A stretch of 46,895 nt of DNA. It comes from Bacteroidales bacterium. Lineage in GTDB: Bacteria > Bacteroidota > Bacteroidia > Bacteroidales > UBA932. The stretch lies in contig JAKSKH010000016.1 of the NCBI GenBank assembly GCA_024401855.1, positions 1 through 46,895 of the forward strand, in the 5' to 3' direction. The position numbers were made by a program, and so were the translations under genes. Positions 22,713 to 30,960 of the stretch are shown piece after piece. The first letter of the stretch is position 1. Every line of letters begins with the position of its first letter. The notes under the pieces were generated by a model that worked only from the letters and a program-made list of their open reading frames with translations, had not been told where the DNA came from and ran no database searches.

Positions 22713-23726
22713 TTGCCCGGTTTGAAAGTTTTCTCCAATTATGACTTGTCTGCGCTGAACACCTTCCGCATGAAGGTGAAGTGCGCCAGATTCGTTGAAT
22801 ATGAAAGTGTAAAGGAACTGGAAGAGTTGGATTTCTCAACTCTCCCGGATCCTGTAAAACACATAGGAAGGGGTTCCAATCTGTTGTTTACCAAAGATTT
22901 CCCCGGAACTATCCTGCATTCGTCAGTCGACTATATAAAGTATATCGACCTTGGTCTCGATGAAGTTTACATGGCCGTGGGGGCGGGAGTTGAGTTTGAC
23001 CGTTTCGTGGAGGAAGCCTGCAAGGCCCCTTATTGGGGAGCTGAAAATCTTTCCCTGATTCCCGGTGAGGTCGGGGCGGCAGCGGTGCAGAATGTAGGGG
23101 CTTACGGAGCTGAGGTCAAGGACATAATTGCCGGTGTCGTATGCCTTGATACCCGGGAACACAGGAAGGTGGTCTTCAAGGTGGGTGAGTGCGGATACGG
23201 ATATCGCGACTCGATGTTCAAGCGCAGCGGTGGAAGATATATAGTTACCAGCGTGCTTTTCAAGCTCTCCCGGAAATATAAGCCTAATCTGGAATACAAG
23301 GGCCTTAAGGATGCTCTCGGTGGAAAGGAGCCGGAGTCTCCCATGCAGGTCAGGGAGGCCGTATGCTCGCTCAGAAGGAGCAAGCTTCCCGATCCGGCAC
23401 AGGTCGGCAGCGCGGGGAGCTTTTTCAAGAATCCCGTTGTTGATGCCGCCACCTTTGCAAGGATAGCCCTTCAGAACGATACCGTGCCGCACTATCTGCT
23501 TCCCGGAGGGCTTGTGAAGATTCCTGCCGCCTGGATGATAGAACAGTGTGGGCTGAAGGGGCAGAAAGAAGGAGGGGCGGCCGTTTATGACAGGCAGGCT
23601 CTGGTGATAGTCAACAGCAGCGGAGATGCCGCGCCTGAGGATATTCTCAGGCTTGAAATGCGTATAGTCTCGGCCGTTGAAGACAGGTTCGGTGTTGAAC
23701 TTGTTCCGGAAGTGGAGCATATTTAG
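22713..23726 (+). CDS. murB: UDP-N-acetylenolpyruvoylglucosamine reductase MurB
   Basis: This FAD enzyme reduces UDP-GlcNAc enolpyruvate to UDP-MurNAc, the second committed step of peptidoglycan synthesis. The 337-residue product has the FAD region (IGRGSNLLF, IPGEVGAAAVQNVGAYG) and the proton-donor Ser236 in VGSAGSFFKNPVV. It is a type I MurB, like that of E. coli. No ATG precedes the conserved LSALNTF, so the start is TTG 22713 or TTG 22722. It lies between aspS (5 bp) and murA (17 bp), so the first two UDP-MurNAc enzymes are co-expressed in reverse pathway order. Confidence 0.94.
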   Translation: MPGLKVFSNYDLSALNTFRMKVKCARFVEYESVKELEELDFSTLPDPVKHIGRGSNLLFTKDFPGTILHSSVDYIKYIDLGLDEVYMAVGAGVEFDRFVEEACKAPYWGAENLSLIPGEVGAAAVQNVGAYGAEVKDIIAGVVCLDTREHRKVVFKVGECGYGYRDSMFKRSGGRYIVTSVLFKLSRKYKPNLEYKGLKDALGGKEPESPMQVREAVCSLRRSKLPDPAQVGSAGSFFKNPVVDAATFARIALQNDTVPHYLLPGGLVKIPAAWMIEQCGLKGQKEGGAAVYDRQALVIVNSSGDAAPEDILRLEMRIVSAVEDRFGVELVPEVEHI

Positions 23727-23743
23727 TAACGAAAAAAAGAAGT

Positions 23744-25051
23744 ATGGGAAAATTCATAATAGAAGGAGGATACAGGCTGAGCGGAAGCATAAGGGCCCAG
23801 GGAGCGAAAAACGAGGCTCTCGAGGTCATCAGCGCCGTTCTGCTGACTTCAGGCAAGGTTACGATTTCCAATGTTCCGGAAATTCTGGATGTGCGCAATC
23901 TGATGCTGCTGTTGGAAAGAATGGGAGTCATCATAGAGAAGAAGGCAAAGGGAGAATACACTTTCGATGCCTCCGACATAGATTCGTCATATATAGAAAC
24001 AGACGATTTTATAGACAGATGCGCTTCTTTGAGGGGTTCCGTTCTGGTTGTGGGACCTCTTTTGTCAAGATTCGGTGAGGCATGGTTCCCAAAACCGGGA
24101 GGAGACAAGATTGGACGCCGCAGGGTGGACACCCATATCGAGGGTCTTGTCAAACTGGGGGCTGACTGTATTTACGATTCAGGTAAAAGAGCATACAAAC
24201 TTACCGCTCCGCATGGGCTGAAAGGCTGTTACATGCTTCTTGACGAGGCGTCCGTCACGGGTACTGCAAACATTCTGATGGCGGCTGTCATGGCGGAAGG
24301 CCGGACTGTAATCTACAATGCGGCCTGCGAACCTTATGTCCAGCAGCTGTGCCGTCTGCTTGTTTCCATGGGAGCGAAAATCCGGGGAATCGGCTCGAAC
24401 CTTCTTACCATCGACGGAGTGGGTGAACTCCATGGTGCAGAGCACAGGCTTCTTCCTGATATGATTGAAGTGGGCTCCTTCATAGCCATGGCGGCCATTA
24501 CCAGAAGCGAGCTTACAATAGAGGATGTGTCCTGGAACAACCTCGGCATCATTCCCGATTGCTTCCGAAAACTGGGTGTCAAACTGGAACAGCGGGGAGA
24601 AGACATATTCGTCCCGGCCCAGGAAAGTTATGAGATAGAGTCCTTTCTGGACGGTTCCATAATGACCATCGCGGATGCTCCCTGGCCGGGCCTTACGCCT
24701 GACCTTCTTTCCGTCATGCTTGTTGTGGCCACCCAGTGCAAGGGCAGCGTCCTTATTCACCAGAAAATGTTCGAGAGCCGTCTGTTCTTCGTCGACAAGC
24801 TGATTGACATGGGGGCTCAGATCATACTTTGTGACCCGCACCGTGCCGTAGTTGTCGGGCACGACCACAGAATGTCTCTCAAGGGGAACAAGATGACCTC
24901 GCCCGATATCAGGGCCGGTATCGCCATGCTGCTGGCGGCAATGTCTGCAAGCGGAGTGTCCGAGATAGACAACATAGACCAGATAGACCGCGGCTATGAA
25001 AATATAGACGGCCGTTTGAATGCTCTCGGGGCACATATTACAAGAAAATGA
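23744..25051 (+). CDS. murA: UDP-GlcNAc 1-carboxyvinyltransferase MurA, Asp-type active site
   Basis: The enzyme adds enolpyruvate to UDP-GlcNAc, the first step of peptidoglycan synthesis. The 435-residue product has the inside-out barrel motifs: AQGAKNEAL with the catalytic Lys and Asn, RGSVLVVGPLLSRFGEA, and GYENIDGRL near the end. In the active-site loop, where most bacteria have PGGC, this protein has PGGDKIG with Asp121. Fosfomycin acts by alkylating that Cys, and Asp at this place is known to make MurA insensitive, so intrinsic resistance is predicted. The stop overlaps the next start by four bases (ATGA). Confidence 0.95.
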   Translation: MGKFIIEGGYRLSGSIRAQGAKNEALEVISAVLLTSGKVTISNVPEILDVRNLMLLLERMGVIIEKKAKGEYTFDASDIDSSYIETDDFIDRCASLRGSVLVVGPLLSRFGEAWFPKPGGDKIGRRRVDTHIEGLVKLGADCIYDSGKRAYKLTAPHGLKGCYMLLDEASVTGTANILMAAVMAEGRTVIYNAACEPYVQQLCRLLVSMGAKIRGIGSNLLTIDGVGELHGAEHRLLPDMIEVGSFIAMAAITRSELTIEDVSWNNLGIIPDCFRKLGVKLEQRGEDIFVPAQESYEIESFLDGSIMTIADAPWPGLTPDLLSVMLVVATQCKGSVLIHQKMFESRLFFVDKLIDMGAQIILCDPHRAVVVGHDHRMSLKGNKMTSPDIRAGIAMLLAAMSASGVSEIDNIDQIDRGYENIDGRLNALGAHITRK

Positions 25052-25791
25052 AAGTAGATATCCTGCAGACGGACATATCCTGGGCCAGTCCGGAAAAGAA
25101 TATGGAGTCGCTCGCAGGGATGCTTCATCCCGGCGCCGGGCTCTACCTTCTTCCGGAAATGTGGTCCACGGGCTTCTCCATGACTCCGGAGGCTCATGCC
25201 GAGAAGGGGGGAGGAGCTGCGCTTTCGTTCATGAAGGAGCAGGCGGCACGGCTGAATGGTGCAGTGGCCGGCAGCGTTGCCGTTTCCGGGAACGGAGACT
25301 TCCGGAACCGTTTTTATTTTGTGGAACCGGATGGATCCGTATTCATCTACGACAAGCACCATCTTTTCACATACAGCGGAGAGGACAGGCACTACCGTGC
25401 CGGAAATGAAAAAGTGGTGGTGGAATGGCAGGGGATAAGGTTCCGTCTGGCGGTATGCTATGATCTCCGTTTCCCCGTATGGCTGAGAAACCGGGGAGAC
25501 TATGATGTCCTGCTCTGTGTGGCCAGCTGGCCGGAGTCGAGGCTTGATGCCTGGAAGACGCTCCTGAAGGCCCGTGCAATAGAGAACCAGTGCTATGTCA
25601 TGGCCTGCAACAGGACCGGAGATGACCCTTCCTGCCACTATGCAGGGGGCTCCGCCGCCATAGACCCTTACGGAAGGGAGATGACGGCATGGTCGGACGT
25701 GGAACAAGTGTTTGAAGCAGAGATTGATATGAATTCGCTTGTGGAGTTCAGGAAGAAATTCCCTGTCCTTCACGATGCAGATGAGATATAG
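25048..25791 (+). CDS. Nitrilase-superfamily amidase, omega-amidase (YafV/Nit2-like)
   Basis: The 247-residue product carries the nitrilase triad: Glu37 in LLPEMWSTGFS, Lys103 in YDKHHLF and Cys137 in AVCYDLRFPVW. The WSTGF and HLF(x)YSGE strings are typical of the omega-amidase branch, which hydrolyses alpha-ketoglutaramate or alpha-ketosuccinamate to the keto acid and ammonia. Those amides arise when glutamine or asparagine donates its amino group to a keto acid such as phenylpyruvate. The gene overlaps murA by ATGA and is 4 bp from iorA, so it could be a housekeeping repair enzyme or part of the aromatic keto-acid module that follows. Confidence 0.85.
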   Translation: MKVDILQTDISWASPEKNMESLAGMLHPGAGLYLLPEMWSTGFSMTPEAHAEKGGGAALSFMKEQAARLNGAVAGSVAVSGNGDFRNRFYFVEPDGSVFIYDKHHLFTYSGEDRHYRAGNEKVVVEWQGIRFRLAVCYDLRFPVWLRNRGDYDVLLCVASWPESRLDAWKTLLKARAIENQCYVMACNRTGDDPSCHYAGGSAAIDPYGREMTAWSDVEQVFEAEIDMNSLVEFRKKFPVLHDADEI

Positions 25792-25795
25792 ATTT

Positions 25796-27352
25796 ATGGA
25801 AGAAAAGAAATTGCTGTTGGGAGATGAGGCTCTTGCCGTTGGAGCTCTCCATTCGGGCCTTTCCGGGGTATATGCCTATCCCGGAACTCCTTCCACTGAG
25901 ATAACGGAGTATATTCAGAAATACGCTCCGGAGGTGAGGAGCCGCTGGTGCACCAACGAGAAGACCGCGATGGAAGCCGCACTGGGCATGTCCTATGCCG
26001 GAAAGAGAGCCCTTGTGTGCATGAAGCACGTCGGCATGAATGTGTGTGCGGATGCTTTCGTGAACTCGGCCATAACCGGGGTGAACGGGGGTCTGGTGGT
26101 TGTTGCCGCCGACGACCCTTCCATGCACTCATCACAGAATGAGCAGGACTCGCGCTTTTACGGCAAGTTTGCCATGGTCCCTGTCTTCGAACCCTCTGAC
26201 CAGCAGGAGTGTTATGATATGGTGTCCGAGGCCTTCGAACTCTCGGAGAATGTGAAACTTCCTGTCGTTATGCGTCTGGTGACGCGTCTGGCGCACTCCC
26301 GTTCTGCGGTGCAGTTCTCCGGAAGCCGTCAGCCCAATGCCCTGTCTCCATCTTCCGACAGATCCTGGGTTCTGCTTCCTGCAATAGCGCGCAGGCAGTA
26401 TGATGCGCTTGTGGACAAGCAGCCTTCTCTTGAAAAATACAGCGAGTCGTCTTCTGCAATCGAAGGCTCCGGAAAAACGGGGGTCATCGCCTGCGGAATA
26501 GCATATAATTACGTCAAGGAGACGGGAGCCGATGTCTCCATACTCAAGGTCAACCGTTATCCTCTTCCCGAGGCGGCGGTCAAGGCTCTCTCTCTCAGGT
26601 GCAGGAAGATCCTGGTCGCGGAAGACGGACAGCCCATGGTTGAGCAGGAGGTCCGGGGAATGCTCGGAAGCGGCTACCCCGTCAGGGGCCGTCTTACGGG
26701 AGACCTCCCGAGAACGGGAGAACTTACTCCCGATGTGATTGCTGAAGCTCTGGGATGCGCCTTGGGGGAATCTGCCGGAGAGGCCGGTACTGCTTCTGTT
26801 GCCTCCCGTCCGCCGCAGTTGTGCCCCGGATGCGGGCATCGCGACGTGTATGCTGCGCTCAACAGGGTGGCGGCGGAGTATCCGGATGCCAGGATATTCG
26901 GAGATATAGGGTGCTACACTCTGGGTGCGCTTCCACCCTTCCGCGCTCTTGCAAGCTGTGTTGACATGGGAGCATCCATCACTATGGCCAAGGGTGCCGC
27001 AGATGCCGGGATATTCCCTTCCATTGCAGTGATAGGAGATTCCACGTTCACTCATTCCGGAATGACGGGACTTCTGGATGCCGTCAATGACCATTCGCGG
27101 ATTACCGTCATCATCTCTGACAACCTCACTACCGCAATGACAGGAGGACAGGATTCTGCCGGCACCAGCAGGTTCGAGTCAATCTGCATCGGACTGGGGG
27201 TGGAGCCTGAACACGTCAGGACGGTTGTCCCCCTCCCTCAGAATATGGACAGCATCACGGCAATCATCAGGGAGGAGATAGAATATGACGGAGTTTCCGT
27301 AATCATACCCAGGCGCGAGTGCATGCAAACTCTAAAAAGACACAGGAAATGA
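25796..27352 (+). CDS. iorA: Indolepyruvate ferredoxin oxidoreductase, alpha subunit, without ferredoxin domain
   Basis: The 518-residue product binds thiamine diphosphate and interconverts aryl pyruvates and aryl-acetyl-CoA with ferredoxin as electron carrier. The N-terminal half has GVYAYPGTPSTEITEYI (pyrimidine-binding domain). The C-terminal half has LCPGCGHRDVYAAL and the diphosphate site IGDSTFTHSGMTGLLDAVND. The protein stops at MQTLKRHRK. The 8Fe ferredoxin domain that ends archaeal and many bacterial IorA is absent, so electrons must leave by the CPGCG region or another protein. I start at ATG 25796, 4 bp after the amidase stop; the frame reaches 25739 inside that gene. iorB overlaps the stop (ATGA). 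Confidence 0.92.
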   Translation: MEEKKLLLGDEALAVGALHSGLSGVYAYPGTPSTEITEYIQKYAPEVRSRWCTNEKTAMEAALGMSYAGKRALVCMKHVGMNVCADAFVNSAITGVNGGLVVVAADDPSMHSSQNEQDSRFYGKFAMVPVFEPSDQQECYDMVSEAFELSENVKLPVVMRLVTRLAHSRSAVQFSGSRQPNALSPSSDRSWVLLPAIARRQYDALVDKQPSLEKYSESSSAIEGSGKTGVIACGIAYNYVKETGADVSILKVNRYPLPEAAVKALSLRCRKILVAEDGQPMVEQEVRGMLGSGYPVRGRLTGDLPRTGELTPDVIAEALGCALGESAGEAGTASVASRPPQLCPGCGHRDVYAALNRVAAEYPDARIFGDIGCYTLGALPPFRALASCVDMGASITMAKGAADAGIFPSIAVIGDSTFTHSGMTGLLDAVNDHSRITVIISDNLTTAMTGGQDSAGTSRFESICIGLGVEPEHVRTVVPLPQNMDSITAIIREEIEYDGVSVIIPRRECMQTLKRHRK

Positions 27353-27906
27353 AGAAGGACATCATACTTTGCGGTGTCGGAGGACAGGGCATTCTTTCGA
27401 TAGCCACCGTCATCGGTGAGGCGGCCGTGCGTGCCGGACTTTTCATCAAACAGGCCGAGGTTCATGGGATGAGCCAGAGGGGAGGGGATGTCCAGAGCCA
27501 TCTGCGTCTTTCCACAGAACCCGTCTGGAGTGATCTCATACCCCGTGGCGAGGCGGATATCATCATCTCAATGGAACCCATGGAGGCTCTCAGATACCTG
27601 CCATGTCTGTCGAAGGATGGAGCCGTGGTCACTGCATCCTCGCCTTTCGTCAACATTCCGGACTATCCGCCGATGGAGGCGCTGGATGCGGAGTATGACA
27701 GGCTTCCCAATGCCGTGAGGGTGGACATAGAGTCCATTGCCCGGGAGAGCGGCAATCCCAAGGGCGCCAATATGGCTCTTCTCGGTGCCGCCGCTCCATA
27801 TCTTGAAATCCTTTCCCCCGAACAACTCGGGGATGCCGTGAAAGCGGTGTTTTCATCTAAAGGCGACGCAGTTGTGGAGGCGAACCTGAAAACTCTCGGA
27901 CTATGA
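27349..27906 (+). CDS. iorB: Indolepyruvate ferredoxin oxidoreductase, beta subunit
   Basis: The 185-residue product is the gamma-type catalytic partner of IorA. It has the family opening MKKDIILCGVGGQGILSIAT, followed by KQAEVHGMSQRGGDV. Together the two form the enzyme that makes or uses aryl-acetyl-CoA. The start is ATG 27349, overlapping the iorA stop; the frame runs back to 27319 inside iorA. The stop overlaps the first ligase gene by ATGA, which means the subunits and ligases are translated in series. Confidence 0.93.
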   Translation: MKKDIILCGVGGQGILSIATVIGEAAVRAGLFIKQAEVHGMSQRGGDVQSHLRLSTEPVWSDLIPRGEADIIISMEPMEALRYLPCLSKDGAVVTASSPFVNIPDYPPMEALDAEYDRLPNAVRVDIESIARESGNPKGANMALLGAAAPYLEILSPEQLGDAVKAVFSSKGDAVVEANLKTLGL

Positions 27907-29213
27907 TCTGGAACAAGACGAATGAGTGTATGCCGCGCGAGCAGATGCGTGCCCTTCAGGGCGAGCGTCTTCACAGAATCGTGGAATATGTTTACCATAA
28001 TGTCCCCTTCTATCGTGACAAGCTTCAGCAGATGGGAATCACACCGGACGACATCAATACGGTTGACGACATAGTGAAGCTCCCGTTCACGAGCAAGAGT
28101 GACCTCAGGGAAAATTATCCTTTCGGACTTCAGGCCGCGCCAATGAGCGAGATAATAAGAATACACGCATCTTCCGGCACCACCGGCAGTCCCACCATTG
28201 TGGGATATACCCGTCAGGATATAGGTGTTTGGAGTGAGTGCATGGCGCGCTGTCTTACCGCCTACGGTATCACCAGGGACGATATATTCTCTGTCGCATA
28301 CGGATACGGACTTTTCACCGGTGGCCTGGGTGTTCACTACGGAGTGGAGAATCTGGGAGCCGCCGTCCTTCCCGCATCTACGGGGAACACGGAGAAGCAC
28401 GTGCGTCTGATCCGCGATCTTGGAGCAACAGGAATAGCCTGCACCCCATCCTATGCCCTTCATCTTGCAGAAACGATGGAGACTATGGGAATCGCCAGGG
28501 AAGAGATCAGACTGAAGGTGGGGGTGTTCGGCGCGGAGCCCTGGACTGAAAACATGCGTTCCGAGATAGAGTCACGCCTTGGAGTCAAGGCATATAACTT
28601 ATACGGTCTGAGCGAGATAATGGGGCCCTGCGTAAGCTATGAATGTACGGAGCAGAACGGCTCACATATAAATGAGGACCATTTCTATCCGGAAATAATA
28701 GACCCCGTCACGCTTGAGGCGAAGGCGGACGGAGAACAGGGGGAGCTTGTCTTCACCTCGCTTACAAAGCAGGGAATGCCGCTGCTCCGCTACCGTACGC
28801 ACGATCTTGCCTCAATCACCAGGGAGCCCTGCGCTTGCGGACGTACCTTCGCAAGGATGTCAAAGATTGTTGGAAGATCCGATGACATGCTCATCATACG
28901 CGGAATAAACGTATTCCCGAGCCAGGTTGAGAGTGTGCTCCTGAGTATGCCCGAGTGCGCGCCGAGGTATCTGCTAATAGTTGACAGGGAAGGCAATCTG
29001 GACACTCTTACAGTTCAGGTAGAAGTCCGTCAGGAGTACTTCGACCAGGGATTCGATACTCTTACACCTATCACCGACCTTGAAAAGAAAATAGCATCCA
29101 AACTGAGGAGTGTGCTCAGCATAAGTGCCAGAGTACAGGTCAAGGCCCCCAATTCCATAGAGAGAAGCCAGGGCAAGAGCAAGTTCGTAATAGACAGAAG
29201 AAACATAGAATGA
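27903..29213 (+). CDS. paaK: Phenylacetate-CoA ligase family protein, copy 1
   Basis: The 436-residue enzyme activates phenylacetate or a related arylacetate to its CoA ester with ATP. The phosphate-binding loop is HASSGTTGSPT, the adenylate motif is YNLYGLSEIMGP, and the C-terminal domain has GRSDDMLIIRGINVFPSQVE, the typical PaaK hinge. It is the same length as the next gene and clearly a paralogue. The order iorA-iorB-ligase-ligase places the CoA ester between the ligase and the oxidoreductase. ATGA overlaps join it to the genes on both sides. Confidence 0.92.
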   Translation: MIWNKTNECMPREQMRALQGERLHRIVEYVYHNVPFYRDKLQQMGITPDDINTVDDIVKLPFTSKSDLRENYPFGLQAAPMSEIIRIHASSGTTGSPTIVGYTRQDIGVWSECMARCLTAYGITRDDIFSVAYGYGLFTGGLGVHYGVENLGAAVLPASTGNTEKHVRLIRDLGATGIACTPSYALHLAETMETMGIAREEIRLKVGVFGAEPWTENMRSEIESRLGVKAYNLYGLSEIMGPCVSYECTEQNGSHINEDHFYPEIIDPVTLEAKADGEQGELVFTSLTKQGMPLLRYRTHDLASITREPCACGRTFARMSKIVGRSDDMLIIRGINVFPSQVESVLLSMPECAPRYLLIVDREGNLDTLTVQVEVRQEYFDQGFDTLTPITDLEKKIASKLRSVLSISARVQVKAPNSIERSQGKSKFVIDRRNIE

Positions 29214-30520
29214 CAGACGAAAGATTTTTCAATGCGGAAGAGGCATACTCAAGGTCCGAACTGGAGGCTTTGCAGCAGGAACGCCTCAGAGCCACGGTGA
29301 AACATTGCATGAACTCCCCCTTCTACAGGGAGAGGTTCCGCAGTGCCGGCCTGAGTCAGGACGACATTCGTTCTCTTGACGATTTGCACAAGATTCCGTT
29401 CACCACAAAGCAGGATCTTCGTGACACCTATCCTTTCGGAATCGCATCCGTACCCCTCGGGGACTGCACTCGTCTGCATTCAAGTTCAGGCACTACCGGA
29501 AACCCCACGGTAATCCTGCATACGGCCCGTGACCTGGATCAGTGGGCCAATGCAGTCGCCCGCTGCCTCTGGATGGTGGGATGCCGTCCGGATGATGTCT
29601 TTCAGAACACCTCCGGGTATGGAATGTTTACAGGTGGCCTGGGATTTCAGTATGGGGCCGAGAAACTGGGAATGCTCACCGTCCCTGCCGCTGCGGGCAA
29701 CACACTGCGTCAGCTCAAGTTCTTCAAGGACTTCCGCACCACCGTGGTCCATGCGATACCTTCGTATGCGGCCCGTCTTTATGAGGTGATGTGCCAGCAG
29801 GGGATTGACCCTCGCCGCGATCTTTCGCTCCGAACCCTCGTGATAGGGGCGGAACCCCATTCGGAAGATACCAGGCGACGTATAGAGGATATGCTTGGTG
29901 TCAAGGCATACAATTCCTTCGGAATGAGTGAGATGATGGGTCCCGGCGTGGCATTCGAGTGCCCCGGGCAGAACGGAATGCATATATGGGAGGACTATTT
30001 CATAGTGGAGATAGTGGATCCCGTGACTCTGGAGCCGGTTCCCGACGGAGAGGTGGGAGAACTCGTGCTCACGACAATCAACCGTGAGGCTATGCCGCTC
30101 CTCCGTTACCGTACCCGTGACCTTACCAGGATTCTCCCGGGCGAATGCCCCTGCGGCCGTGTTCACAGGAGACTGGACAGAATGAAAGGCCGTTCCGACG
30201 ATATGATTATTCTCAAGGGTGTCAACATCTTCCCCATACAGATAGAACAGGTTCTCATGCAGTTCTCTGAACTTGCAACGGACTATCTTATCACTTTGCA
30301 GACACTCGACGACAATGACGGCATGACAGTTGAGGTGGAGATATCCGAAAAGGTCCTCACAGACGATTACTCCGCGCTGCAAAAACTCGAGAAGGAGATT
30401 ACAAGGTGTCTCAGGGATGAAATCCTCATTACACCCAAGGTCCGTCTGGTACCCTTCGGCTCTATTCCGAAATCGGAGGGCAAGGCGGTGAGAGTTAAAG
30501 ATTTACGAAAACAATATTAA
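29210..30520 (+). CDS. paaK: Phenylacetate-CoA ligase family protein, copy 2
   Basis: This second 436-residue ligase has HSSSGTTGNPT, YNSFGMSEMMGPG and GRSDDMIILKGVNIFPIQIE, in the same positions as in copy 1. Identity is high in the motifs but clearly lower between them (for example NENYPFGLQ-like versus DTYPFGIAS after the first domain), so this is an old duplication rather than a recent one. Different arylacetates, such as phenylacetate, 4-hydroxyphenylacetate or indoleacetate, are likely for the two copies; sequence alone does not assign them. The ACT-domain gene follows after 11 bp. Confidence 0.92.
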   Translation: MTDERFFNAEEAYSRSELEALQQERLRATVKHCMNSPFYRERFRSAGLSQDDIRSLDDLHKIPFTTKQDLRDTYPFGIASVPLGDCTRLHSSSGTTGNPTVILHTARDLDQWANAVARCLWMVGCRPDDVFQNTSGYGMFTGGLGFQYGAEKLGMLTVPAAAGNTLRQLKFFKDFRTTVVHAIPSYAARLYEVMCQQGIDPRRDLSLRTLVIGAEPHSEDTRRRIEDMLGVKAYNSFGMSEMMGPGVAFECPGQNGMHIWEDYFIVEIVDPVTLEPVPDGEVGELVLTTINREAMPLLRYRTRDLTRILPGECPCGRVHRRLDRMKGRSDDMIILKGVNIFPIQIEQVLMQFSELATDYLITLQTLDDNDGMTVEVEISEKVLTDDYSALQKLEKEITRCLRDEILITPKVRLVPFGSIPKSEGKAVRVKDLRKQY

Positions 30521-30531
30521 TACATTCAGTT

Positions 30532-30960
30532 ATGACAATCCACCAGCTTTCAGTTTTTCTTGAAAACAAGTCGGGCACACTTGTAAAGGTACTTAAATTG
30601 CTCAAGCAGGAGAACATACAGCTTATTGCCTCTACCATTGCCGATACGGCGGAGTATGGAATATGCCGGATTATATGCAGTGAGCCGGCACGTGCCTTCA
30701 ACGTGCTCAAGTCTGCTGGCGTGGCCGTCACCCTTACCGAGGTTTTCGCGCTGCAGCTGGATGACGTTCCGGGCCGGGCCGCCGATGCCATAGAGATATT
30801 CTCAAATGAAGGGATCAGCATAGCTTATCTGTACTCCTTCCTTCTCGGAGGCAAGGGTGTGCTCATATTCCGTACCGACAATGCAGACAAGGCGAGGGAT
30901 GCCATAGTTCGGAACAATCTTCGTGCAGTTCCCGAGAAAGACTTATCTGAACTGATATGA
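30532..30960 (+). CDS. Double ACT-domain protein
   Basis: The 142-residue product is two ACT domains in tandem and nothing else. The first begins TIHQLSVFLENKSGTLVKVL and the second begins FALQLDDVPGRAADAIEIF; both have the ligand-loop pattern NKSGTL or VPGRAA. ACT domains bind amino acids, and stand-alone double ACT proteins next to iorAB and paaK are common in Bacteroidetes and other anaerobes. It probably senses an aromatic amino acid and tunes the neighbouring enzymes; the target is inferred. It overlaps ddh by ATGA. Confidence 0.85.
   Translation: MTIHQLSVFLENKSGTLVKVLKLLKQENIQLIASTIADTAEYGICRIICSEPARAFNVLKSAGVAVTLTEVFALQLDDVPGRAADAIEIFSNEGISIAYLYSFLLGGKGVLIFRTDNADKARDAIVRNNLRAVPEKDLSELI

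Noticed and set aside
24179-25036. 285-codon minus-strand frame opposite murA
   Set aside because: Shadow of murA; no domain and no promoter or neighbour that fits.
26132-27094. 320-codon minus-strand frame opposite iorA
   Set aside because: Mirror frame of a strong IorA coding sequence; composition is that of a shadow frame (many His, Arg, Ser).
29486-30382. 298-codon minus-strand frame opposite the second ligase
   Set aside because: Shadow of the PaaK-type gene; no recognisable domain.
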